A DNA stretch of 64,000 nucleotides from Fratercula arctica (GCA_947846985.1 CANTUZ010000002.1:134315889-134379888); one strand, 5' to 3'. Counted from the stretch's first letter, positions 1-13,781 are shown. Numbers and translations are program-made. The notes: generated by a model not told the origin, from the sequence alone.

Positions 1-3000
1 GATTTAGACAAGTGAGGGCAGGGGCTGAGCTGTGCACTGCCGCCCCAATGGGCCCAGAAATGGAGCTGCTGCAAGAGAGAGGAGGTCATGCCAGAAACCC
101 CCATCCCTTCATGGTGAAGTACGAACGAACAAAGATCTTGAGGGTCCCAACTGGAAACAGGTGGATTAAAATTTAGGTGGCCTTCCCAAGAACATGCAAG
201 GAATCTACAGATATGAAAACTTCCCATGTCACGGTGCTGTGAGGTAGTTCCCCAATTAAACTTAGTCCTCTTACACCAGTAATGTGTTAAGGGATGTTGA
301 CTGCTTTTAAAATTGTTATCCTGCATCTTAGAGACCAGGGCACCAATTAATTATCATAACTTTCTTGCTACTATTCATCAAATAATTTTTATCTAATTAT
401 AGTAGTTTACTACAAACTTTTCCGTGGGGAGTTTCAGACTGTGGTGTGCTGAGTAAGTTGAGGATGCACATTTCTAATTCAGCCATTCAGGAGTATTTTA
501 GTGCCCAATTCCCACAGAGTCTCTTATCTCTCTTGTTTTAATTTCAGATGTGGTTAAGTTAATTCTGGAAAATTAATTAACAACCGGTAGAGAGAATCTG
601 AGATTGCAAGCAGCTTGCATAAGTGTGGCCAAAAGAAAGAGAATTCATAATTAAAAGGTGAAGAAAAAGGGAGACCAGCAAAACAAAACAGTAGACCTCA
701 AGAAGGTAATTTGACTAAATTCAGGTAACGCATCACTCAAATTTCATGGGAAGCCAAGGAGCGGGAAGGGTAAGCTAAGGAGAATGGTCATCACTCAGAA
801 AGGAATAACATGTAGGACAGATACAGATAAATTCAGACAGGACACAGAGGAAGCTTGTCTCTCTGTCATTTCATCACTGTCCTCAAATGCAAGAGGAAAA
901 AGAAAACGGAAAGGAGGTCATACGAATAGTTACAGGAAAAGAAGAACGAGCGTGAGCAGTTATGGACAGAATCCAAAAGACCAAGGCATAAAAGAAGATG
1001 CAACTTGTAAAAAAAAAAAAATGGCAAATAACAAGAAATTCAGCTACAAACAGCCTTTGTAAGGGAAGAGCCAGGCAAGAGGAAGGCCTCTGCTTCACTT
1101 GCTAAACAGCTCAATGCGGAGAAGGCCAAAACATTCAGTTCTTTCTTTTGCTCAGCTTTCCATAAAAAGTTCAATGACTAGCAAACCTATAATAATTAAT
1201 ACCAACCAAAAAAGTGCAAGATTTCAAGCTGGAATAGAGGAAGGATGGGGTAGGGAGATCTCAGAAGGTAAAATTCTTAGAGGTTTGGTGTTTCAGTGTG
1301 ACTCATAAATTGCCCAGTATGATATTTAAAGATAGGCTGAAACAACCTCAGTGGAGAACATACGGGAGGGGAACAGGAGTTCAGGAAAAACACCTGCCTT
1401 TAGGAGAGAGGGAGAGAATTGGAGAGGAAATAGGGAATAACAGGCCTTACTGACAACATTAGAAAAACTAAATGTAAGTATCTGGATGTGAAAGAAATTT
1501 TGGTACTTGCCAGCATAGATGTCAGGAGCAAATGACATCAATTCAACTGTGTTTTCTTCTTCAAAAGGGTAATTGCTCTTATGGTTAGGGAAGAAGTAAT
1601 GTGCCATCTGTCGTGACTTTAATAGGGGCTTTTGACGCTCCTTTTCGATGCTCTTACAAGGTTGTTAAGGAGGTGCAGGTAGGATGAAAACAGTAGAAAA
1701 GTACAAAGAAAACTTAATTTCTCCATGATTTGTTGTCAAAAAGGAAGGACTGGGGTTTCTGTAAGGCCCTTATTTAGGTTCAACTCTGCTAAGTTTTCTA
1801 TTCGATGTAAGAGTAGATCAGTCAGGGAGGCACAATTGTAGTTGACCCTGACTCTTCTCTCCCTCCCTTTTTGCTGTGATTAAAGGTATTCAAAGAAAAA
1901 AATTCTGACTGCAAATGCAATAAAACCCCTATCTTTTCCGACTTTAACAAGAGGAGAACTCTTCCCATTGGTTTGTGCAGTCAGGCACTTATATAGCTTT
2001 CACAATCAAAGCCTCCATGCCATCAAACGTTAGCGATGTTTGTGATGACCACAATTTATCTGTATCTTTTATCTTTGTTTCTAACAGCTGTAATCATAAT
2101 TAAATTCTAACATTGCTGTTGTGGTTCCTGTTAAAGCTTCTTGCTTTGCAGTGGCGTAGCTGAGACACTGATCAGTCTCTGGAGCTGTTTGTTAATTAAA
2201 GGATGAACATTCATGGCAGAGAACTATAATAAAATGTGTTTGTTGTGGGAGACTAAGAGCTAAACGGAAATGCAGGCATTTATCAAGAGAAGCAGTAGCA
2301 ACATGGAGAAAATCATTCCAATGAGTGAACGTGACAAAACGCAATTATTAAAAAGAAATGCCAGCGTTGCCTCCACAGGCTGAGCATGTGCCCTGGTTCC
2401 TGCTGGGGTAGAGGGCTCTGCACCAACAACGCCCTGAAGTCTTTGCATGTCCTGATGTGAACAGCTGTAAAGGTGACCTGCTTGGAAGGGTGAAAATTAC
2501 TGAGCAAAAGAAAATGTCCTGATGGAAAATACCAACAGAGAAAGGCCTGCCAGCCTGGAACTGCAAGCCAGGGGACTAGGCCTGGGAACCACAAACGCCC
2601 TTGGCATCTTTGAAATACAGTTGTGTACCTAGAAACCAGAGATATCCTGAGATACCGTCGATAAGCCCCAAAATAAGAAACTGTAACAGCAGCTTATCAT
2701 CTGAAAAAGTGGAAACAGTCTGGGAAAAGAAAATGTTTCTAAAAGAACAGAAAACAGCATCATCTGTTGGCTGTTATGGTGAAAAATCTAAATTAACAGC
2801 ATCTATTGGCTACTTGAGGTGATGATGTTCTGCACCCTCTTATGCCTCTTTGATCTAAGAGGAAGCTCACTTTTATCCAAAATGAAGCCTTTCTCTCTGA
2901 AAACTTCCCATGCTGCACATACTTTTCCTTTCCTAAACAGGTTGAATCCCACACAAACTTTCCACGAGCACTTGGATGCTCACTGCGGACACCTGGCTGA

Positions 3001-3486
3001 CTCCAGGCTCGGTGACGCAGATCATCTCCCAAGTGAGACTCTGTCTGTGTCTCTTATCGTACTCCCTTTGGGCCCAGTTTTGGGTGTTTGTCCTCCCACC
3101 TCTGGGATGGTTGGGTCCGCCTCTGAGATCAGTTCATCCTCTCCTTTGCTGTGGTTTGTCCCCTTCTGAAATCTGTCTAATTCACGTGATACCAGTCAGT
3201 ATTATACACCCATATAGGCAATCTAGCATAAATATATCTGCTGCTATATTGCTGATCAGTTGCTTCACTAATAGTGTTTGTAGTAACCTGTAATAGCCCT
3301 CCTTGGTGGTTGCTATACAATTGCAGCTATGCAATTGGTTGCTGCTGTTATTAACTGCTGCGATTCTAACGACTGATACTATATTATTGATTGCTGATCA
3401 TCATATGTAATAGCTTGATATGTGTATATATTCACTTTATTAATCATAGGCACACTTCCTATTGGTGATTTTTGTGCTATTTGCGT

Positions 3487-3692
3487 AACTTCTTTACTTT
3501 GAGGGTGGCAGAGCACTGGCACAGGCTGCCCAGAGAGGTGGTGGAGTCTCCGTCTCTGGAGACATTCAAAACCCGCCTGGACGTGTTCCTGTGCAACCTG
3601 CTCTAGGTGACCCTGCTCTGGCAGGGGGGTTGGACTAGATGATCTCCAGAGGTCCCTTCCAACCCACACAATTCTGTGATTCTGTGGTTCTG
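3487..3692 (+). mobile_element. CR1 LINE 3' fragment
   Basis: About 205 bp match the 3' end of avian CR1: the stretch coding the end of ORF2 (ACTGGCACAGGCTGCCCAGA type), the GGTTGGACTAGATGATC block, and the terminal ATTCTGTG repeat units ending near 3,692. It is 5'-truncated, as is usual for CR1. The 96-codon minus-strand frame over it is only the antisense of the repeat. Confidence 0.93.
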
Positions 3693-6600
3693 TAATCTGT
3701 AATAAGGTAGAGAAATTCAGAGGATAAAAGCTTCCATGTCCTTGTGTATTACGGAGTCCTACAAACCATGGTCATGATTTCTAACCACCCGTAAGCCGGG
3801 TAGCCTTTTAGGTCATGACATATTCCCATGCATATGCTTAACTTCGCTAAGTGTGCTCCACAATGGCATTAGGAGTAGAAGGGAACCTAAAGGTAAGCAT
3901 GTGACAAAATGTTTTGCTGGATGTACATGAAGCTGTAAAAATCAATAGCATCCCACCAACAGACAGGGTCATGTAGGAGGTTCAAGGAAAGGAAAATACA
4001 CCTGCATTAATCAAATGGCTTCTCATCCACTAAAGACGTTTGAAAATAGACTGCTCTCTTCATTCAGATCTGTGGCGTTGAAGAAGCAGCTGGTGATCTG
4101 AATGCTTGTCCCCCCAGAAGCTGGGGTAAAAGGGACTGTTCACCAGTGCCGCCTGCTCCTCTGCGACACGGTACTGGTTGGTCACCGCTAAAAGTGGAGG
4201 CTCAGTGATGTAAAGCATTTAGGTGGTGTTAAGCGGAAAATATTTGGCACCAGGTGTCCTAGCCTAGCCCCGGAAAAAGCAAATTGGTGGGTATGAGTTA
4301 AATTAGGATTTACCAAGTTAAAGTTTAAAAATTTAAACTTCATCATACATGAATTTACACAGGAATTTGAGCTTCTCCAAACCAGTTTTGTTTCGATGTG
4401 TGTGGACATTGGCTAGGTAATAAGTATGCATAATATAGATGTACATGGATTTCAGTGAGTAACATAACATTTTCTCATGATGCTACCAGGAGTCATTTCT
4501 CTGGCTCGTGAATCACGACTTACAATTCCAGCATGAAATCAATGGAGTTACACATAGAACCACCTTACCCTTCTAGTTTCCTCCCCTGCCTTCAGTCACC
4601 TATTTAGCTCAAATTGCACCAACTACACTCTGGTGTAATATGACAAAGTACCTGCTGGATGTCTCTTCAGGCCCACCTACGGACCTGCTGTGAACGTGTC
4701 TGCTTTAAAGAGCCAGAGAACTAAGAGCCAAAATGAAATCAAACCAAGCACACTCTGGAAGCTTTAGTTTACCCAAACATCTTCCCCCTGGTGGAAAGCT
4801 ATTGCAAAATGTCCTCTCTATCATTAGCTTGCAAGATCTCTGCCACCATAAGACAGCCCTCCCTTGCATGCCCCTTTCAAAAATAAATGCATTCTGTCTT
4901 TAATGGTATTTCAGTCTGAGTTCATGAAGTTCATGTTGTCCCTGAAGTTGTTGACAGAAGACATTACAACAGGCAGGGTGGGAGCGGAGTTGCAGTTACT
5001 GTACTGCTTTTGGAAATGCTAGGGACTAATTTCACAGACTGGAACGGAAGAGTCACACATCCCAGACACTGCCTCCACTTGTCATCTTGCGTATCTTGGA
5101 AGATGTGAAGTAGGGGGGTGGGGGAAAAGCCTTCAAATGAAACAAATCTTTAATGAGTAAGCTCAGGTAAAGATGAATACAGCAGAAAATTTGATATGTG
5201 ATTAATACAATGAAATTTCCTCTCCAAGACAATTGTTCTGTAGATTGTATTTTCTTTTCCCTGCAAGTGGAAGGAAAGAAATCTGTCGTGGCTTCCCAGT
5301 TTTCAGGAACAATATAATTACTGAGCTTTCCCATAGCATCTGTTTTCTAGGAGTGAAGATGACAGTGTGACACCAAGGAGGTACTGCCTGAGCGAGACTG
5401 GGTCATGTCCTGTCCAAACCTGGGGATGGGAGCCCCCCTGCTGGTACCGGACACCCAGCCGAGATGTCCGCGGACAGAGAAGCTGCTGAAGCATCTGCAG
5501 CATGGTGAAATGTAGGCGTGTAGGTCTCCACATTCATTCCCTCACAGATCTAACTCCCACAGGAGGCACCTAATCGCTCTTATTACTGCATTATTTGTCT
5601 TGAGAACTCCTCAGGTGCCCAGAGGGTGCCCAATTCTCCCAACACACTTGCCTGGCAACACCGGGAACGAACTCTAAAGAAAACGCATTTGTGGCCACCA
5701 CCTTCTTTTGAAGCTTAAAGACCAACATGTATTTTTATGGTCCTTTTTTCTTCTCACTTCTTGAAGTTGTGTCACTCTGAAGGAGAAGAGAGGAGGCTGT
5801 CCTAGCCAAAAGAAATCAGCGCTACAGTGAAGAGCACACTTACCCGAGAGAGGGAAGGAGGCTGTGATTTCTCTCTCTGCTTCCCATTGTTTGTACATTT
5901 TGTCTGTAATTCTTTCATTTAAAATGCGCAGCAGTTCTTGGACCAGGAATTGGAACCAAAGACTCCCCATTTCGTGCCCATGTGTGCAGCCTACCTAGCA
6001 AACTACTCCCCTGAAGTCTTGCTTGCTTGCTCTCTAGTCCAATGAACCTCAAATTCTTCTTTGGTAGTTAGGAGACTCTCCAAGAATGGAGGTGTGAGTC
6101 TCCTCAAGCAAAGAAGGAACTAAATGTGGGCTCCTGTGAGCTGTGAGTGTGCTCTGCCTCCTGCACAAGGTAGGTACCTTTGTCTCTGGCCGTGCGAAAA
6201 TACGGTTTCTGCTCCAGTAGCATAATAAGAACAGGAGGACCACAAAAAACTTCCCACCCTGTACACTCCTAGCTATCAGCCACTTTCAGCTCAAGAACTT
6301 CCTGAGATTTATAACATAATTCCTGTGATTTATATTTAACAGCTCTCAGTGAATTTCATTTCACTGGCAACTTCAGTCTCCGCTACATCCTTTTTTTGAG
6401 GTCCGGTTTTAAATTTCTGCTAGGAATAGGATCCAAGACACATTGCCATTCTTCAGCTCTGCCTACTGATTAATTTTAAAAACTTCCAGCTGAAGACTGC
6501 TCTGTTTTGAGGACTCCCTAGTTCTCCATGTTTATCACATGGGAAAACTAAGCAATAAGCTCTCTATTCTGGATTCCCAAGGAGACATAATCAGCACGAC

Positions 6601-7026
6601 TTCAGTCGAGGTGCATTGAAGGTTGCAATGAAAACTTCAGGAAGAAGAAGAAATAAATACTAGTAACAGAGCCTGCTGAACTGGAGGGACTAACTTCAGT
6701 ATAGTGTAGGGCTGGCATTTCCTAAAATGTCACATATTAGTTGGCAGGTACACAAGGGGCAGAAAGAAATACTTCTGACAGAGACCACTAGTTACTCATT
6801 TTCCACGATATTTAAATAAAAGATAGGAGAAATTAACCAAACAGGAGTGTGCATTAGTGGAAAACATATTTTCTCTCTTAATGGATTCAGTTGACCGAAT
6901 AGCAGTGTTTTTCAGTGTCAGAAACACAAATGGCTGTTGATGGGAATCATTATGCCTGGGTTTGCACTTCCTTTCAGTAGAAAATGCTATTAAGGTCTAA
7001 GTGCCTACAGAAGTAAAGCTTTTAAC

Positions 7027-7063
7027 GCCCCCTCCCCCCACCCCCCCACCCCCCCGCCCCCCG
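7027..7063 (-). repeat. C-run with G-quadruplex potential on the minus strand
   Basis: Five or more runs of 4-7 C separated by single T, A or G bases. On the minus strand this gives consecutive G-runs with one-base loops, which fits a very stable G-quadruplex pattern. The surroundings are AT-rich and no gene overlaps. Confidence 0.75.
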
Positions 7064-8897
7064 CTATGACAATTTATCATTATGAATTCCATTTCAACAT
7101 AGTGAGCCAAACAAGGTGCACAGATGAAGTGGGGTACAATTTACTTTTACACAGCTAATACATTGCTAATTACACCTGAACAAATATTGAAATAGGAATT
7201 TCTAACAACAATAACCATTACTCTATTTTAAATGTGTTTCGCTGGAGGACTGTTCAGAACTGTAATCACAATTTCAAGTATAATGAAGCAGAAATAAAGG
7301 GAGCTTTTATTATTTTTAGCTTTCAGTAATGAGGCGAAAACAGTAAGTATTTTTTAGCTGTTTTCCTACAAGAAGCCAATGCAAACATCCAGTAACATGG
7401 AGATTTCTGCCATTAATAATAAATAAAGTCATCCTGATGACCTCATAGACCCAAATTAAATTTTTTAATTCTGGAAAAGCTATAGAAAATTGAAAATCTC
7501 TACAAAGGCTTTCTACATGGTTCTATAGAAAATCTATACAGACATCACCCTGCCTGTTCATCATAAGAGCTGGAAAAGAATAACCTTTCTAAAACTAGAA
7601 AAATCCCTTGGAGGTACTAATATGAGCTGGCCCCAAGCTAGGGCCTCTTGTCCCTTTTGCAGCTACCTGCTGTGGGTGGCCTTCTCTGGCCAGCCCTCTC
7701 CTACCTTCCCTAAGATCACACACCCTACGCATTCCCCGGGTCGACACGTCTCCTCAGCTGGGACTCTCTTCCTGCAGCTATTTGTCCTCAGCCAAGGTCC
7801 CTGCTGCCAGAAACAGCATTTGGAGCTTTTCTTGGGAGAGATATGGAGACATATCTCTCCTTTTGCTACTCACTATTCGGAAGCAGAGTACCTTGGGGCC
7901 TACCCAACAGCCTGTGGAGATGTGCTTGGCAGGTTGCTAACGCTGGGCATGTTCTGGACGACGTGCTCTAGCAGGGCATCTCCAGACGTATTACAGGGAG
8001 GGCAGGAAAGTCTTTTCCTGAGAACACTGCTGAGGCAATCCTTAATCATCCACGCTGACATAAATAGTGAGCCTTGAGTCAGTAACGCGTTGGCACTTAA
8101 TCTCTAGGTGACTACTGCCTGGGCAAGGTCACAAACACAGAGAAACTTTTTATAAGACGCAGCACACAGTCCTGTGAAATAATGAAATAAAGGGATGAGT
8201 TACCTCCCCACGCTTGAACAGGTTCTGAAAAATATAGTCTCAATAGGCTATACTGTATAGGGAACAATGCAGACACAGCTGGTAAAGTTCCTTTACATCA
8301 TCACAAGTTATTTGGAGGGAAAACACTGGGCTTGTGTTCTCTTTGGAAAATAAAACATTTACATCTCAAAGATCATAAAGGGCGGCTCGTTTGTGTCTGG
8401 CTTTGTGGTCCCAGGGCTGTTGTATCTGCACACAGATTGATGTGTACTTGCCCAGAATATTATCTGGTAGGTTAAAAAAAAGGCTTCTAAAAGCCATGTC
8501 CTAATTTATTACAGCAAAAATCCAGGGGAAATGACTACAGCCTTAAATGCAGTATAATCTGATCATTTGTATGCCTTTTGTATTATTTTAGAGTTCAGAT
8601 TCATGCTCTTGTGATAGATGCCACAATCTTCAATACACTTGCATCGAAAAGGAGGGAATGTTAACGCTGCTGACACAAGTCCTGTTTCAAATTTCTTGTC
8701 AAGTCACAGAAACACAGAGCCCAAGTCCTCAAAAATCTGTGGTATAATTCTTTCGAATAATTCTCAGATACGCTTTTAGTTGTATCCAACAATAATTACA
8801 GGGAGCAGAAGGAGGATGGGAGGGAGGAGTGGAAAAAGGAATCTTGTCTATATAAAAAAAAAGGAAACCTGGACCTTCTGGGGTTTTCCTGGCTCCG

Positions 8898-8912
8898 GCT
8901 GCCATCTAGTGT
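8898..8912 (-). promoter_or_regulatory. CTCF-like motif
   Basis: Read on the minus strand the 15 bases are ACACTAGATGGCAGC. They agree with the CTCF core consensus (CCASYAGRKGGCRSY) at all but the first base. The site lies about 3 kb beyond the likely IMPA1 poly(A) site. This is motif matching by eye only; binding is not shown. Confidence 0.4.
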
Positions 8913-10960
8913 TTTGTCGGGCTCGGCGAGGCGCACGGTTTATTTTGAGTCTGCGTGAATCTTTCCCGAGACTGAAACTCCACCTGTGGAGGCAGGCAGG
9001 ATAAACAGTACAGAAACACCTCTCCAAGGCACAGCAGAGGAGGAAGATTTAACGCAGCCAGACGAGGAAGAGCTCCTATGAAATTAGTTCTCCAGGATTC
9101 GGAGGCAGCATCACATCCTCTGAAGTAACTGCTTTACAAGGCTGTAAGCGTGGTCTCTAGTGAGCCAAGGACAGACGTAACGAAACATAAACCTTGATCT
9201 TCCACTGCATAAAAAGGGGGTGGGCTTCTGTCCTTCACTGCTGCTGCGGTAGAGTAGTGGCTCTTGTATTTTGGGCTTCTTTTCCTTTCACTTCAATGGG
9301 TGTATAGAAGGCCTGATTCCTAACTAAAGCAACATTGGGGCAGGGAGAATCATCTCGGTGTAAAAATCATCAGTGCAACTGTGCGAACCAAGACCAAGCA
9401 TGACACACAATGTGTAAACTCAAGCTAACGCAGCAGTCATCAACGTAGGCTACAAGCTTCTGGAACAGGATGTACATACACCAGTATTTCTGGCATCTTA
9501 CTAGCGTGAATTGTGCTAGGAAATTACTTCTCTGCTGTGGGAGATCTAATCCATCCTCCTCAAACAGGCAAGAGTTTGTTGCACGTGGCTTTGAAGCGTG
9601 GCAGGTTTCGTTTGCCCTGCTGTTGCAGCAGGCAGCCAGCGGAGAGTGGGCACAGTGGGCACGTTGCAGAAGCTCTTGCTGCTCTTTGAGAAGCTGCGGA
9701 TCTTTGTGTGAAGTCATACAAACTGAAAAGTGATGTGACAGACCACATTCACTGTCACTTTTGATGCAGGACAAGCAGTAATCCAGAGATTGAATGGATT
9801 ATGTTGTCCAGGAGATCTGGCTGACTCTGGCTCCGGCTGAGACTCTTGTGGTGTCACATCACTGCCAGCGTCCTGATGCCTGGAGTTTGTGCAAACAAAG
9901 GAAGCCATGCCAACTGCTGTAGACCCAAAAACAATGTGCTGTTGGAAAGTTGCCTGTCGGCACTTTAGCAACAGGATCAGGCTTGAGAAGCAATTACTTC
10001 ACTCACAGGTAATGAATAGAGCTGAATTAGCAGCTGGCTTTGAGAGGGTGGGAAGCAGCTCAGGAAAAGACAGAGATCTGCCTTATTCAAATTGGTTCAT
10101 ACTGAGGTGACAGTTTCTCATTTTATATCTAATCAGAATGTCTAGTTCACACCTAGGCATGAGGCTATGCAGAATTAAAACCATAGCTTTGGGTCACAGA
10201 TATTAAGAGGAATAGTCCGTATTTCTTTGGGGTGTGGGGTGGTTTTCTGCAGGGCTGCTTACCAGGGCTGCACAAGAGCCTGAAGCCTTTTATGATTTTG
10301 TCTTTGGCAAAATTTCACGCTGGGAAAAGCTCTGAAGGACTGAACCTACTGCAACACCCTCTTTTGTAGCAGCACAGCTGTGCAGGTTTTCATAGAAAAT
10401 AATCACAAAGTATCAGCAAATCAATAAATGGAGAGGATTAGTGAACAGGGATGATAGCCAGGATGGTAGGCTAAGGCTACCTCCCCCTTTTTATACATAT
10501 CAGTGCTAAAATCAGTATTACTTATTTTGCAGCACTGACTGTTTTAGTGTCAGGCTAAAAATCAGTACCTCCACTGTGAAGACCTTCGCTAAGAACAGCA
10601 GTCGGCTCTGTAGCAACAAGTGATGATGTTGACCATTCAGTCAAAGTCTCACAGTAAAGGTGAAGGGACTGGTTAAATTTGCCCCTGTGGTCCTTTAATT
10701 TCCAGTAGTATTTATTGGAATTTTTCACTTGCTCCAGTTGCTGAATCTGTCCGCCTGCTCTCCTCCTTCTAGCACTTGCAAGTTTTGAGTGTCCTTCACT
10801 CAAGAGTTGAGATTCAAACCACAGTAGAATTTGCCAGCTGAAGTCACAAGTTCACTGAAAAGCTATGTAAGAAAGTTTCCCGTATACTCGACTGTTGATG
10901 TCTTCTTGAGGGATATTCGTGATCTTAATTTGAGTCTTATGATCTTATTTAAAGTCTATC

Positions 10961-10994
10961 TGTTCAATCTGTGGTAACAGGAACAGATTGAACA
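10961..10994. repeat. Short perfect inverted repeat
   Basis: A 12-bp arm TGTTCAATCTGT is followed by a 10-base spacer and its exact reverse complement ACAGATTGAACA. It could form a hairpin in either strand. It lies about 0.9 kb beyond the likely IMPA1 poly(A) site, with no reading frame over it. Confidence 0.6.
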
Positions 10995-11906
10995 ATCCTT
11001 TCTGATTGTCTCATTGCCGAGCAAAAGCTATCTTGTAAATATATAACTTTATTTTAAATTATAACAAAATAAAAGATTATCATCTCTGTCACTCCACCTT
11101 TCAAAGCAACAAATCCAGGTATTTTACTGTTATGAACATTCAGAGACTACCCCTCATACATAATTTCTCAAAAGCATTTTGATTACACAGCAATCATGAC
11201 TTCTCTGTTTTACTACAAAAAACACTACAAAAATTTGGCAAAATTAGTCTAGCATAGAACCAAAAAGAAAATGCCTTTATACTTAACATTTTGTTGTCCT
11301 TTCACATACCAAAAAAAGTGGCCACATACTAGATGAAGAGTTACCTGAGAAGATAATATTTAGCAAAGTAGTAAACAACGAGGATTTCTGATCCCCCTGA
11401 AAGGGAGACTGAAATTAAAAAGAAAGCAGACAATTGATAAAAGCTGACATTTATAGAGTAAGAAAAATTAGGCTGGTCTCCAATACAAATACAGTGAGAG
11501 GGCCAAGACGGGAAATTCATATAAATTTTTTGTGGAAGGGCATTATTAGGAAAGCTAACAGTGAGAAAGCCACGTGCTTCAACCCGCTGATGGGCCTCCA
11601 AAACAAATCACAGGCAAGATAATCTGTAAAGTTTGAGCTCTGAGGTTGGAGATGATTAATGCACCACGATCTCATTGGAAGGTGTTGGAATATTCACTCT
11701 AAAAGCCTACTGCAGGTGTATACATAATCCCACCTACCTAAGGGCACAACCGTTTATGATCTATGTACATCAGAGGCCCAGAAGAGGAAGTGTTCAACTT
11801 GGAGAAAGTCTGAAGCCCACAAATCCATCTTGTTGGGACCCAGCATTGTACTTGGGATGAACATTAAGACAGGAAGCACATCTGAAGCCACTGCTGCTAA
11901 AGCATA

Positions 11907-11912
11907 TTTATT
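11907..11912 (-). terminator. IMPA1: Candidate IMPA1 polyadenylation signal
   Basis: AATAAA on the minus strand, 1.87 kb after the IMPA1 stop codon. About 25 to 45 bases further on there is a T/G-rich stretch (TGTGCTTCCTGTCTT), as expected downstream of a cleavage site. A second AATAAA at 11,048-11,053 could serve a longer transcript. Confidence 0.5.
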
Positions 11913-13781
11913 TTGAATGTGTTCTCCCATCTCAAGTATTTTTTAAGACACGTCTCCATTTCACAAATAAATCAGTTTTAAAAAGTTATGCAGAATTTGT
12001 TATACAAAAGCCACAAAAATCATCATAGAATGGCTTGGGTTGGAAGGGATCTTAAAGATCATCTAGTTCCAACCTGCCATGGGCAGGGACACCTCCCACT
12101 AGACCAGGTTACTTGAAGCCCCACGCGGTACAGCAGACATACTTCTCAAGAAATAATGATGATCCCACATCAGTTACAGTGAAATGCTCAAAAAGTTTCT
12201 ATCCTTGTCAATGGGAATTTAAAAAGCAAAATTAATGTAAGTCTGGCTTTTTGACAAGACTTTTAAATGTCATTAACATTAACCATCTGGCATTACATAC
12301 AACTTCAAATTAAATATTTCTGCAAAATCTGCAAAAATCAAATGATACAAAAGACTGAAATTTATAATAAGAGATCTGCTGAAACTTCAAGACAGAGAAC
12401 ACTGTTTTCCAAAATAAAAATAGTGGGACAGCAGTACAAAAAGTCAGGCTTTCCAGCGCATTGTGGTGTCTTGACCGGACCATCAATGAGACAGCTTTCT
12501 TTAGGAAACTTCAGACGCGGAAAAACCCTTTGAAAAACTTAGATAAGTTAAATCTTTTTTTTAAAGTGCATTAATTATTTGAACAGTGCACTGATACTTT
12601 TAACCATCTTCAATACAAAAATTCAAAGAACCAGTATAGTTTTCAAAAGTTAGAACAACTGACACAAAGAATAAAATTACTAGTATTTCTTAGATTTATA
12701 AACCCTTTAGGTTTAGATACGTCTCTTCTTTTGTGCCTCTACACTCTACAACACAATGCAAACCTGATCCTGGTTGGTCAGTGCTTTCATAACTTACACA
12801 AAATGAAGTAAAAAATCTGGACTACGGGCTTATTTTTTTTGTGAACTGCGTTACTGAAAACTCTCTTCAATTTTAATGATTCCTTCGTCTTTGAAACACA
12901 CTCATCCATGGAGAAACCTAAGCAAAATTAACAGGAATTATAACTGCCAAGAATAAGACCAAGGACCTAGGATCAGCTGATTCCAATGGTCAAATGCAAA
13001 TCATACTTCATCTCAATTTAGAGTAAGTCCATTTAGTGATAGAAGTTGTGCTCAGAACTTATTTCTGGGAGATGCACCTGTTTTCTGGCACAAAACGTAT
13101 TCTTTTTGCAACTGTAATGAATCTGCAAGTGTACTGGCCACATAAGAGGCTAAACAAGAGAATGTGTTTACCTACCATAAAAACGGTAGAATGACGACTA
13201 CAAAACCAATGACAGCTAAGTAATAAAGACTTTAAATTAGAGCCAAAACTACAAGCAACAAAAAAGTTTGGAGATGTGTGAACTACCTCTACAAAAACTG
13301 TAATCAGATAAGGAAATTGATACAGTGATGACACTGAAGAAAACAACAGATGGGATAGAGAACGACTGGATAAACAGTAATGCCTTCATCTTTTTTGGAT
13401 TCAGGATCAGATGCGATGATGTGGTATTAAGACAGTGAACTTTGTTTTGTCACTTATAGAACTAGAGATTTTTGCTTATCTATACATCAAAGAGTCTTTT
13501 GCTATGCCTTCCGGTGCAGTATAAACGTTGAAAATACTAGCTGCATAATTTGCTTCTTTTTATAGATCGTTATGTAATCGTGATGTTGAATAAAATACTT
13601 AACGGTAAAAGCTTAATTAGAATGTTGGTCCAATCTCAAAACACTACTTAACAGACACACCAGTGCTGAAAGACTACCATCTATTTATCTATTTTTTTAT
13701 CAGGTTCAAGGTGTAGAGCAGCGACCACATGGGAGTATGAGACAACATTGTATAATTACATAGAAGGTGTAGTTTTGTTAT
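11913..13781 (-). other. IMPA1: Probable IMPA1 3' UTR
   Basis: AT-rich sequence between the IMPA1 stop codon and the first well-placed AATAAA. It has no open frame of note. It contains a CR1 tail at 12,024-12,124 in the same orientation as the gene. The extent is inferred from the poly(A) signal. Confidence 0.5.
12024..12124 (-). mobile_element. CR1 LINE 3' end, about 100 bp
   Basis: On the plus strand this begins with ATCATAGAATGG, then the reverse complement of the CR1 tail (GGTTGGAAGGGATCTTAAAG, CATCTAGTTCCAACC, the GGCAGGGACACCT block), and breaks off near 12,124. It is a minus-oriented CR1, in sense with IMPA1 and within its probable 3' UTR. Confidence 0.92.

Larger units (their letters stand above)
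1..11890. other. Intergenic region beyond the 3' end of IMPA1
   Basis: No coding exon could be supported. All open frames are short and lack recognisable domains; the longest (7,622-8,077 plus, 151 codons) sits in a locally GC-richer patch and resembles no family I know. In mammals the FABP4/FABP12 cluster lies on this side of IMPA1, but I did not find fatty-acid-binding-protein exons here. Sub-features listed separately are a CR1 tail, a C-run, a CTCF-like motif and a hairpin. The rest is AT-rich unique sequence in which I see nothing definite. Confidence 0.6.

Noticed and set aside
7622..8077. A 151-codon plus frame in a GC-richer patch.
   Set aside because: No recognisable domain, no good start context and no neighbour support; probably chance or an old repeat. 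A protein search would settle it.
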